Source: Asparagopsis taxiformis
Lineage: Eukaryota; Rhodophyta; Florideophyceae; Bonnemaisoniales; Bonnemaisoniaceae
Length of the DNA stretch: 64,000 bases
Reading direction: 5' to 3'
Assembly: GCA_030407315.1 (NCBI GenBank)
Contig: JALQPE010000038.1
Location: 1-64,000 of the forward strand
In this document: one piece after another, positions 1-8,550 of the stretch
How positions within the stretch are numbered: position 1 is the stretch's first letter
How the letters are laid out: the number at the start of each line of letters is the position of its first letter
The notes under the pieces: generated by a model
The model's input: the letters and a program-made list of their open reading frames with translations, nothing else
Told to the model about the DNA's origin: nothing
Databases searched by the model: none
Made by a program: the position numbers and the translations under genes

Positions 1-2150
1 TTCTCGGAAATGGACGCGGACGTCCACAACCTCTAGTACACCTAGTATTACTAGGCGGACGTCCATGTTCTCCAGTATTTTTGGATGTCCGCCTAGAACC
101 GGACGTCCATGCGGTCTAGTACGTCTAGTATTACTAGGGCGACATTCATTGTTTCTAGTACCACGGATGTCCCCCTCGGGATGGACTTCCGCCATGTCTA
201 TGTCCACCTAGGACGGGCGCCGGTTCAGAAATTCAAAAATTTCGACCCCAGAAATTTCTGCCGCCGTGCTCGACATGGATGTCCGCATCCATCACGGCGA
301 CCACTCTATTTTTCCTTGTCGGTCGACTCCAATTTCGTCTTTAATTTTTTCATCCTCTCGCTCACACCCCCTTCCTGTTGGTGCTCACCTCCCCCGTACT
401 GTACCTCAAACACCCCCAATACCACTCTAGCACGCATTTTCAGATACCTATCCCCGCTTCCACGGTGCACACCTCCATTCCATACCTACTTTTCTGCTCT
501 ACCGTACAGATTTCGTATAACCAGTCCTCATACTACCTCAGAATAGGGCAAAACACCCCCTATCTCCTCGACCATGCTCTCCCCCATCACCTTTGAAACG
601 TATTGTTCTTCAGTACCCTCTCTCCTCTACCCTCAACCCCTCTCCTTCGCCCTCTACACAAACTTCCCTTGCAGCTTACTCTTCCAAAACCTCTCACTCC
701 CCATCCCGTACCCGACCTGCTCCACCCCTCCCTCCCTCAGCTGCTCCATGCCCCCACGCCATCCGCATCTTCGATACCGTATACACCACCACCACCGGCC
801 CACGCTCCCGCACTGCGGGGTGGCTCCCCGCCGTATCCCCAGAAACCTCCCCGCTCTGAAACACATATCAACCCCCCACTTCGCACCCTTCCTCCCACTC
901 CCCTCCCTCCCCAAATACAATAACCCCCTTCTTCTCCATCACATCCCCACTCACCACAGCCAGAACAGACGCCACCCCCTCCCTTCTTTCTCCTCACTTT
1001 CCTAAAAACCCCTCCTCTCGGCGCCTTCAACCGCACCCTCCTACGGTCCCACCTAAACACCTCCTCCGCCCTCACTACCCCAACACCCCGCAGCGTCTCC
1101 CCAATCCCCATAATATGCTTGTCGGCACTCCTCTCCGAATCACAATCCATTCTAAACCCGCACTCCGTACATTTCCACCTCCCCCTGTACCATCCCAAGA
1201 TTCCATCCCCCCACAGAACACATCCTCATACCACAGAAGAATTTTCTTCCTCTCATACCTCATCCATAAAACCTCCATCAGCTCCATGTAAATTTCGATG
1301 AAAATATTTTCTCTACTATGCAATCTCAAACATGTATGAGCCTATGCCTTTCCGCTTTGTCAACCCTGAATATTGGTACTCATGTATTCATAAAATAGGG
1401 CCACCCACATCCCTATCCCGTTCTGCAAGCTTTACAAACCACTAGACGCATACTCCACAACTATACAACAAACACTACTCGCTATTTCAGACGACGCGGT
1501 ACACAAGTAGCGTAGTGTCAACCTTCCGTGACGCCTTCCCTGATGCGTACAAGTGGGAAACACGTCTAGACGTATATCACAAGTGAGCGCGGGAATTTTC
1601 GGCACAGGAGATGCTGGGCCACAAAATTGATTTTTCGGAAATTTTAGAATTTCTGGGCTGGCCAGCAATGCAATCGAGCTGGACATCCACCGGACGTCCA
1701 TTTCAGGTTGGTCGCGAGAGGGTGGGGCGGGACCATGATGAAACAAGGACCAAGACCTTTCCCTGACGTGTTGAGCCTGAAATCGACCCTTCGTGAGACG
1801 CGATTTTGGCTTACAGTTGGTGCTAATAGAAGCCAGTGATAGCCCCGATCGGGGCGGCAGCCGGCTCCGGCTTACAGTTGGTGCTTACAGACGCCAGTGA
1901 TAGCCCCGATCGGGGCCGGCGGTCGGTTCCTGGGGCCGTTGTGGCCAAATTAGACACCCTGATTTGAATTAAAATTTGGGCTATTCTCAAAAACATGCAC
2001 ATGTGAACATGTTTTTGAGATGGGGGTGTGCCGTACGGCACAATCGACCGCCCAAATCGTTGATTTTTGCAAGATTTTTTGTGCCGAAATTTTAGAATTT
2101 CTGGGCTGGCCAGCAGTGCATCTGAGCTGGACATCCACCGGACGTCCATT
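1..2150 (+). repeat. Left terminal inverted repeat arm
   Basis: Pairs with about 12090-14186 on the opposite strand, with small indels and substitutions. The outermost 230 bases carry repeated CTAGTA/ACTAG motifs and three GGACGTCC palindromes (18-25, 57-64, 101-108). Bases about 345-1250 are strongly pyrimidine-rich on the plus strand. The inner part (from about 1610) contains one partial and one complete copy of the element's internal repeat, plus a local duplication of about 60 bp at 1811-1930 centred on the palindrome CCCCGATCGGGG. The arm may extend beyond base 1. Confidence 0.9.
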
Positions 2151-2161
2151 TCAGGTTGGTC
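1947..2161 (+). repeat. Internal repeat unit 1 with double-palindrome cassette
   Basis: A unit of about 210 bp. Its core is palindrome P1 (1985-2020; 13-bp arms TCTCAAAAACATG around a central CACATGTG palindrome), a 7-nt spacer, then palindrome P2 GTGCCGTACGGCAC (2028-2041). Downstream, the unit ends in a conserved block with GGACGTCC (2140-2147). P1 and P2 are perfect here. This copy lies within the left inverted arm. Confidence 0.92.
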
Positions 2162-2445
2162 GTGTGCTGCCTACATCCACGCATTGCAGAAACTAAGCCA
2201 GCGGGTTCACTACTAATACAAAGTACACGGAATATGAGTAACGTGATAGGTGAGTAGTGTTTGTGTTGAGGGAGTAAGGCGGGACCATGATGAAACAGGG
2301 AAAAAGATGTCACCCAAGCATAACTTAGGCTTCAAGCCTGGAATCGAACCTTCGTAAGACGCGATTTTGGCTTACAGTTAGTGCTTACAGAAGCCAGTGA
2401 TGGCCCCGCTCGGGGCGGCGGCCGGTTCCTGGGGCCGTTGTGGCC

Positions 2446-2661
2446 AAATTAGACACCCTGATTTGAATTAAAATTTGGGCTATTCTCAAAAACATGCACA
2501 TGTGAACATGTTTTTGAGATGGGGGTGTGCCGTACGGCACAATCGACCGCCCAAATCGTTGATTTTTTACAATTTTTTTGTGCCCGAAATTTTAGAATTT
2601 CCGGGCTGGCCAGCAGTGCAATCGAGCTGGACATCCACCGGACGTCCATTTCAGGTTGATC
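2446..2661 (+). repeat. Internal repeat unit 2 with double-palindrome cassette
   Basis: Same orientation as unit 1: P1 at 2484-2519, 7-nt spacer, P2 at 2527-2540, GGACGTCC at 2640-2647. It lies just inside the left arm, downstream of the 3' end of the 2OG oxygenase gene. Confidence 0.92.
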
Positions 2662-3027
2662 GTGTATCGTGCACGTCCACCCATTACCGGAAGCAAGTAG
2701 GCGATGAAGCACGTACAAACCCAATTGTTCTGCTATTTCTACCATAGACCATCGAGTCTAGAGATGTGAGGGAATCGTCCTGGAAATCATGCTCCAACCC
2801 ACGAGGGAATGGACAATCTAGTTTGAAAGCATGGAACGGAAGTACATTATACTAGGTTCATAGATTGGAAGTGATAAAGGAGATGATTATATTCTCGATA
2901 ATTGTTTACCAAAGTAGTAGTTGTTAAGCTATCTAGCCGTCGGAAAATTCTTCTTCCTCTTCGTCCTCACTATATTCAGGATCTCCCGGCAGAATAGGCG
3001 TTATCGGCAACTGTGGAGTTGAATAGC

Positions 3028-4227
3028 TCAAGATGAATTTTTGACCCGGTGTGAGGGTTCTCTTCTTGGAGCTTCTGTCGTCTTCATCCGCATGATTCCG
3101 AGTTGCCCTGTCTTCGGCCTACGATCTTTCTTGACCGGGATGGGAACAACTGTCTTGTGGCGAACATTGACAGGTGCCGGTTGACTTTGCCTGGCAGACC
3201 GGCGCGGAGCATTGGCGATTACTTCTTCTTCGAATCCCAACCGCCTGATGAAACCAAACGAAACATTGTCGGGAATCGGATACGACGCATTCCTGAAATA
3301 CGTGTGATACCTCGTTGTCGTGTGTGACACAACTCTGTCGACATGCCCTGCCCCGGCATGTTGTACATGGCCGTGACCGATGAAGACTGAACGTGGCGGA
3401 ACGATTACCTTCTTCAGCTTCATCGTCTTGGCGTACATATCTAATTCCAGCGCTTTGGAAAAGACGTACTTGTGGGACCCTGGACACACCCAGATAGGGA
3501 ATGGGTCATCTCCGTTGGCAATAACAAAGTAACCCGGAAGTTGATCTTTGCGGTCGCGAGGAGGAACAGGGAAATCATTGTGTGGGACCTGCCGAGGACA
3601 CCCCTTTCCCGTTATCAAAAACCGTCCCCCAGATGCCGGCATGACAAGTTTTTCTCCCGGTAAACCGCACTCCTCCAGCCCTATCAGCCGGACAAGGATT
3701 CCCAACCACACATCCAGCAGGGCTCGCCGCGTCACAAACTTGAACCGGTCGATATGCGTCTCATCGTTCTCGGCATAGTCAACCAGGCAGTGGCGCGTAG
3801 ACGTGAAGCGAGCCCTCCCCTCATTCCGGTTCTTCTCATCTGTTTCATCGTCCCCCGTATTGACAATGGGACTCCACAGCTGCCGGTTCCCAGGGTCCTT
3901 GTGCACCTCCTCCCCCTCCCACGTTCCCAAAAAGTACCGAAACAATTCCTGGTTAGGAATTTCTTCCATGAGACCCAAGTCAAATGGGAACTTGTCCGAC
4001 GCATCGAGGTAGCTTACATCCGCGAAATTGTGCATCACCGTATACCCTCGCTCGTTGATTTCCGTTCGGCAATTGTGGAAGTACGCCATACCAGTGCCGG
4101 CCTCATACGAATCCTTCCAGCTTGTAGACATTCGCGCAACCTGGGCGAAGTCCAGCCTCGAGGGTAGAAACGTCGATGTAGGCTCACACATCGCCTTGGC
4201 AGCCATCTTCCACGCTGCGAAAAACAT
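3028..4227 (-). CDS. 2-oxoglutarate/Fe(II)-dependent oxygenase-like protein of the large element
   Basis: A 399-residue open frame. It has the double-stranded beta-helix signature of 2OG-Fe(II) oxygenases: HxD iron ligands in PHNDFP (H216, D218), a segment like the PhyH family's proline-glycine-serine-histidine motif (about 249-252), a distal histidine in QHAGAG (H290) and a likely 2OG-binding arginine (R306). Such enzymes hydroxylate proteins, nucleic acids or small molecules; the substrate here is unknown, and modified bases are a reasonable idea given the methyltransferase in the same element. The frame is not the whole gene: a coding-like acidic C-terminal tail continues in another frame to a stop at 2934, and coding-like sequence also precedes it in a third frame (about 4255-4470). 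So the gene is frame-shifted, has short introns, or is fused to the ParB-like frame upstream. Confidence 0.72.
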   Translation of the reverse strand: MFFAAWKMAAKAMCEPTSTFLPSRLDFAQVARMSTSWKDSYEAGTGMAYFHNCRTEINERGYTVMHNFADVSYLDASDKFPFDLGLMEEIPNQELFRYFLGTWEGEEVHKDPGNRQLWSPIVNTGDDETDEKNRNEGRARFTSTRHCLVDYAENDETHIDRFKFVTRRALLDVWLGILVRLIGLEECGLPGEKLVMPASGGRFLITGKGCPRQVPHNDFPVPPRDRKDQLPGYFVIANGDDPFPIWVCPGSHKYVFSKALELDMYAKTMKLKKVIVPPRSVFIGHGHVQHAGAGHVDRVVSHTTTRYHTYFRNASYPIPDNVSFGFIRRLGFEEEVIANAPRRSARQSQPAPVNVRHKTVVPIPVKKDRRPKTGQLGIMRMKTTEAPRREPSHRVKNSS

Positions 4228-4408
4228 CGGATAGATGGTGTCGATCTCGAAACAAGATGACGAGCCCGATGTTGTTCCGGAATATGCAGCCCCTCAAACA
4301 CAGGGTCCATCGCCACTTGTTTCAAATACCTCACCTCTCTGCCCTCCTCATCGATTTCCACACTCTCCAATAACAACCTGAGCTCAATCGGGGGCAGACA
4401 GCCAACCC

Positions 4409-6886
4409 TCACCGATGCGATGACGTCCGCGGGACGCTGCGCCAGATGATGCCCTTCAGCTCGGTCTTTGACTTCGAAATCGTCGGAAGAGATGGCATCC
4501 GGTCGTCGAACAGGAGGTCGTGTTCAGAAGGAGAGTCACGAACGATGTAACCGTCTTCATCGACTTCCACTCCTTCCGGAACAGTGAATGTAATTGTCAC
4601 TTCGCGGACCCCCTTGCTTTCGACTTGGCCCACGTCTGCACCCTGTTTGTCTTCCTCGTCCGAAGCGGTATGGACAGATTCTTGGTTGGAGGGAGTCGCA
4701 CCAGCACGTTGGTTATCTTGGGGGACAATCTCAACGGCAGAATCGGGGGAACGGGCGGAGTCTTCGTCAACCTCATCACCGGAAGCAGTGGCTTGTTGTT
4801 GATCGGTGGGTTTATCAACAACGGCCTGCTCTTCTTCCCCGGCGGATTGTTGTACCACAACCGGCTCTTCTTCCTCGAGGCGTGTGCTCCCCGTCGAGCG
4901 AAGTCGCTGTGAACGGCGGCGGATGCCATGCGAAGCAGGCTCATGTTCGACATTCCGCTGCTTCTTGTGAGTGAGTCTCACATTGGCAGCAGAAGGGCGG
5001 CGTTTGCGTCGAGCCTTAGTCTTCTTCTTCAATGTCGGATTGAAAAACTCTTTCAAGTTCGTTTCCAAATCCTGTAAACGCGTGGTTCTCCGTCGCATTC
5101 GAACCTCACTGCTCCGGTCGTCCCCTCTATACATTGCAATGGCATTGGTGAGATGCCATTGCAACTCCTTCGGCTGCTTAACCGACCCAATTGCCATCTC
5201 TGTGCTCAGAAATGACTTGCGCATAATACTCTTTGGGCGCCCATACGCAGCGTACAGAGAATTTGCTATTGCAGTCACGCGACGGACGTATGTATAGAAG
5301 TCGTTCACGTCAAAGCGTCCATCCGGACGTCCACCATGAGCAGGGTTCAAGTACTCCGAAAGACCACGCAAGACGAAGACAAAGTTTTCTTCCAGCAACT
5401 CGCGCACTATCTTGTGGTCCAGGTGCGTTATCCCAATCTCGTTGCGGCGCTCGGAATTGTTCAGCTCACGCAACACTTCGTCGAGAACAGGATGCTTCAG
5501 CGTTGCTATAGCCAAACGCGTCCACCGCCGGGCCGTGTTCGTTGAATTCATCATCCCCATGAACTGCGCCTCGAACAATGTTCGGATGACATCAGACTCA
5601 CGCAAGTCGCCAGCGTTTTCCACGTTATTTGCAACAGCAATCGTACGGATGAACTGCTGGATGGACGACAAGATTCGAACCAGGGAGCGCTCCGTCAGTT
5701 GCGTCCCAGTCGTATGGTTCGACTCTGCACTCTTGTGGATGATCTCATGAGGCTGGAGATCACTGTCGTCCTTGCGGCGAAGGTAGTACACATCCAGAGG
5801 CTGAGTAACCCAGCGCAAGCGGTTTGCCTCCTGTGGCAGCTTGGTTCTGTGCATACGGGTGAGGCGCGTGAAGTCATCCGCAATGCTATGCATAGCATTG
5901 AGACGATGCAGTCCGTCGATCACGGTCACGTTCGCATTGGCATGGAATTTGCCATTCTGGAACAGACGCGTGTCGGCGGACAAATGCGTGTTCTGCGACC
6001 TCAGCACCGTCACAGTGATACGCGAAGAGCTCACATACCCCACCGCCAACATATTGTTGCGCAGGTCCTCCACGTGGTCTTCTTTGACATCGCGAAGGGT
6101 CACGGCCGGTTCCACTAGCTGCCTCACCAACACAGTCGCTCCTTCTCCGACGTAATCCGACGTCACAAACTTGGGCACCATAATTTGCGTCCCCTGCTGC
6201 TCACGAATGCTTTCCGCCACCTCCGGTTCGTCGTCCACCTCGGTTACGTCCTGCGTAGTAGCTTCGGTGACGTTGGAGCGAGCAGGGTGCTTCGTGCCTC
6301 CACTGGAGGCTCTGGCAGAGCGAGCAGGGCGCTTCGTGCCTCCCGAAACCGGGACGGAGCGTGCTGGATGCTTCGTACCCCCCGAACCAGTGATTTCGCC
6401 TGCTGGACCGGTACTGGGCATCCGTCCCGAGCTGGCCTGGTTCGTCGCTGCGTTGAAGTTTGACGCTGCAGCAGGGGTACGAATGTCGCTAGAGCCATCC
6501 TCCGCAGCGGGGCGCATCATCCGAGTATCCCAAGGGTAAAACGCCGCGGCGTATGCTCCACCCATCGTCTCCGGCGGTCCCTCGGCGCCATCAAACATGT
6601 ACGGGAACGGGAGGTCCTTGAACTTGTCCTTAGTCGCAATGTTGCGCACGACGATATAGTCGGCCTCGTCGGTTTCCGGCAGCTTGTGGTTGTGCAGCGT
6701 GCGCGGAAGGCCAACATCGCCACCAGCAGTGCTCACCGAAGCCGTCCCAATATGCACAGCCGCACCGTCCACGTCCGCAAACAAGTCGACATCGACGCCG
6801 CGCTTGAGTCCGCGCGACTCCGCTGACGCGCTCACTTGATCGCCGCAAACCGTTGAAAACAAACTGCTGAAATGCGTATCCGCCAT
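4409..6886 (-). CDS. ParB/Srx-fold protein of the large element
   Basis: About 825 residues from the Met at 6886, which has a good start context (ACCATGG); an in-frame extension to 7069 looks non-coding. The N-terminal third is low-complexity, with three copies of a GGTK-P-ARS basic repeat that could contact DNA or act as nuclear signals. The centre resembles the ParB N-terminal domain: a DVKEDHVEDL-type start, then VIDGLHRLNA, equivalent to the ParB nucleotide-binding GERR box, then an ESNHTTGTQLTER segment matching the conserved post-box helix. The C-terminal part is basic, then acidic. ParB-fold proteins bind CTP and load on palindromic parS DNA, or act as nucleases; six palindromic cassettes lie in this element. 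Function here is inferred. The stop overlaps a coding-like stretch of the next frame leading to the oxygenase, so a fused or frame-shifted gene is possible. Confidence 0.7.
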   Translation of the reverse strand: MADTHFSSLFSTVCGDQVSASAESRGLKRGVDVDLFADVDGAAVHIGTASVSTAGGDVGLPRTLHNHKLPETDEADYIVVRNIATKDKFKDLPFPYMFDGAEGPPETMGGAYAAAFYPWDTRMMRPAAEDGSSDIRTPAAASNFNAATNQASSGRMPSTGPAGEITGSGGTKHPARSVPVSGGTKRPARSARASSGGTKHPARSNVTEATTQDVTEVDDEPEVAESIREQQGTQIMVPKFVTSDYVGEGATVLVRQLVEPAVTLRDVKEDHVEDLRNNMLAVGYVSSSRITVTVLRSQNTHLSADTRLFQNGKFHANANVTVIDGLHRLNAMHSIADDFTRLTRMHRTKLPQEANRLRWVTQPLDVYYLRRKDDSDLQPHEIIHKSAESNHTTGTQLTERSLVRILSSIQQFIRTIAVANNVENAGDLRESDVIRTLFEAQFMGMMNSTNTARRWTRLAIATLKHPVLDEVLRELNNSERRNEIGITHLDHKIVRELLEENFVFVLRGLSEYLNPAHGGRPDGRFDVNDFYTYVRRVTAIANSLYAAYGRPKSIMRKSFLSTEMAIGSVKQPKELQWHLTNAIAMYRGDDRSSEVRMRRRTTRLQDLETNLKEFFNPTLKKKTKARRKRRPSAANVRLTHKKQRNVEHEPASHGIRRRSQRLRSTGSTRLEEEEPVVVQQSAGEEEQAVVDKPTDQQQATASGDEVDEDSARSPDSAVEIVPQDNQRAGATPSNQESVHTASDEEDKQGADVGQVESKGVREVTITFTVPEGVEVDEDGYIVRDSPSEHDLLFDDRMPSLPTISKSKTELKGIIWRSVPRTSSHR

Positions 6887-7229
6887 GGTTGTTGAGTTGG
6901 AAAGGAAAAGAGATGGTTGACGTTGACGTATTCGAGTGATGTGGATGGTATGTTTCACGTTAAGTTGAAGAATGGTCGTGAACGCCAATCGCTGGAAATA
7001 ATAACACAATACAACCGAAATTTTGTTAGGTACACACCTATCGTGACCGCTGGAATGCAAGACAGGCAATCGAGATGTGAGTGTCCGTTCAGAACGGGCC
7101 CGAGTCGGGCTCTCGAAACCTGACGAGGTGGCGTGAAGCAGGCAGTGTCCTTGATGTGTAATGTGTTAAAATTACAGCTGTCAAGCTAGGCGGCTTTTGG
7201 GGCGGCTGCGAGCACCCCTTTATCCGGGG

Positions 7230-7440
7230 AACACCCTGATTTGAGTTAAAATTTGGGCTATTCTCAAAAACATGCACATGTGAACATGTTTTTGAGATGG
7301 GGGTGTGCCGTACGGCACAATCGACCCGCCCAAATCGTTGATTTTTGCAAGATTTTTTGTGCCCGAAATTTTAGAATTTCTGGGCTGGCCAGCAGTGCAT
7401 CTGAGATGGACATCCACCGGACGTCCATTTCAGGTTGGTC
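7230..7440 (+). repeat. Internal repeat unit 3 with double-palindrome cassette
   Basis: P1 at 7262-7297, 7-nt spacer, P2 at 7305-7318, GGACGTCC at 7419-7426. It is located in the spacer upstream of the ParB-like gene. The sequence before P1 differs from units 1, 2, 4 and 5, so the homology boundary falls close to the cassette. Confidence 0.92.
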
Positions 7441-7725
7441 GTGTGCTGCCTACATCCACGCATTGCAGCAACTAAGCAGGCGGGTTCACTACTAATATAA
7501 AGTGCACGGAATATGAGTAACGTGATGGGTGAGTAGTGTTTCTGTTGAGGGAGTAAGGCGGGACCATGATGAAACACGGAAGAAGATTTCTCCCTAGCAT
7601 AAGTTAGGCTTGAAGCCTGCAATCGACCCATCTTCCGGCGCCATTTAGCCTCACAGTTAGTGCTTACAGAAGCCAGTGATGACCCCGCTCGGGGCGGCGG
7701 CCGGTTCCTGGGGCCGTTGTGGCCA

Positions 7726-7941
7726 AATTAGACACCCTGATTTGAATTAAAATTTGGGCTATTCTCAAAAACATGCACATGTGAACATGTTTTTGAAATG
7801 GGGGTGTGCCGTACGGCACAAACGACCCGCTGAAATCGTTGATTTTTTACAATTTTTTTGTGCCCGAAATTTTAGAATTTCCGGGCTGGCCAGCAGTGCA
7901 ATCGAGCTGGACATCCACCGGACGTGCATTTCAGGTTGGTC
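7726..7941 (+). repeat. Internal repeat unit 4 with double-palindrome cassette
   Basis: P1 at 7763-7798 with one base changed in the right arm (ends GAAA instead of GAGA), 7-nt spacer, P2 perfect at 7806-7819. The downstream GGACGTCC is degenerate (GGACGTGC). It lies between the ParB-like and the methyltransferase-SET genes. Confidence 0.92.
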
Positions 7942-8112
7942 GTGAGAGAGTGGGGTGGGACCATGATGGAACAAGGACCAAGACCTGTCCCTGGCGTATT
8001 GAGCCTGAAATTGACCCTTCGTGAGACGCGATTTTGGCTTACAGTTAGTGCTTACAGAAGCCAGTGACAACCCCACTCGGGGCGGCGGTCGGTTCCTGGG
8101 GCCGTTGTGGCC

Positions 8113-8334
8113 AAATTAGACACCCTGATTTGAATTAAAATTTGGGCTATTCTCAAAAACATGCACATGTGAACATGTTTTTGAGATGGGGGTGTGCCGT
8201 ACGGCACAATCGACCCGCTGAAATCGATGTTTTTTGCAATATTTTTTTCTGCCCTGAATTGTAGAATTTCTGGGCTGGACAGCAATGCAACTGAGCTGGA
8301 CATCCACCGGGCGTCCATTTCAACTTGGTCTTGT
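8113..8334 (+). repeat. Internal repeat unit 5 with double-palindrome cassette
   Basis: P1 at 8151-8186, 7-nt spacer, P2 at 8194-8207, both perfect. The downstream GGACGTCC is changed to GGGCGTCC. The unit sits just beyond the 3' end of the methyltransferase-SET gene, so the spacer 7130-8380 holds three cassettes in total. Confidence 0.92.
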
Positions 8335-8550
8335 ATTTTGCATCTGCACGCATAACAGCAACCAAGCAGTCAGGTTCACTGCTCGGACGAAGTGCACCTA
8401 GAGTGTGAACGATTGGTTTTTGACAGGCGAGTACTGCCGAATAGGTTTCACCCTGGACTAATGGTGGCTGGACATTCTGCATTATATGATATACTTCAAC
8501 TCTGGAACGTAGCTTTATTTGTAGTCGAAATGAAAACATCTTTCGTGACC

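Larger units (their letters stand above)
6887..8550. other. Spacer between ParB-like and methyltransferase-SET genes, filled with repeat units
   Basis: This stretch holds the 5' leader of the ParB-like gene (6887 to about 7130) and three repeat units with P1/P2 cassettes (units 3-5), then about 200 bases without visible features. The block around 7445-7660 is a near copy of 2160-2380 inside the left end, so the spacer repeats appear to have spread by internal duplication. Confidence 0.7.

Noticed and set aside
574..1005. Open frames in the pyrimidine-rich part of the left arm on the plus strand
   Set aside because: Low-complexity Pro/Ser/Leu/His translation in all plus frames, produced by base composition; mirrored in the right arm on the minus strand.
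4255..4412. A confident spliceosomal intron between the ParB-like and oxygenase frames
   Set aside because: A GTGAGG donor-like site exists at 4412, but the sequence after it looks coding, and no acceptor restoring the frame could be chosen with confidence.
1600..8340. CRISPR-like array from the recurring units
   Set aside because: Units are about 200 bp, irregularly spaced, contain palindromes with conserved flanks, and have no unique spacers; the genome is eukaryotic.
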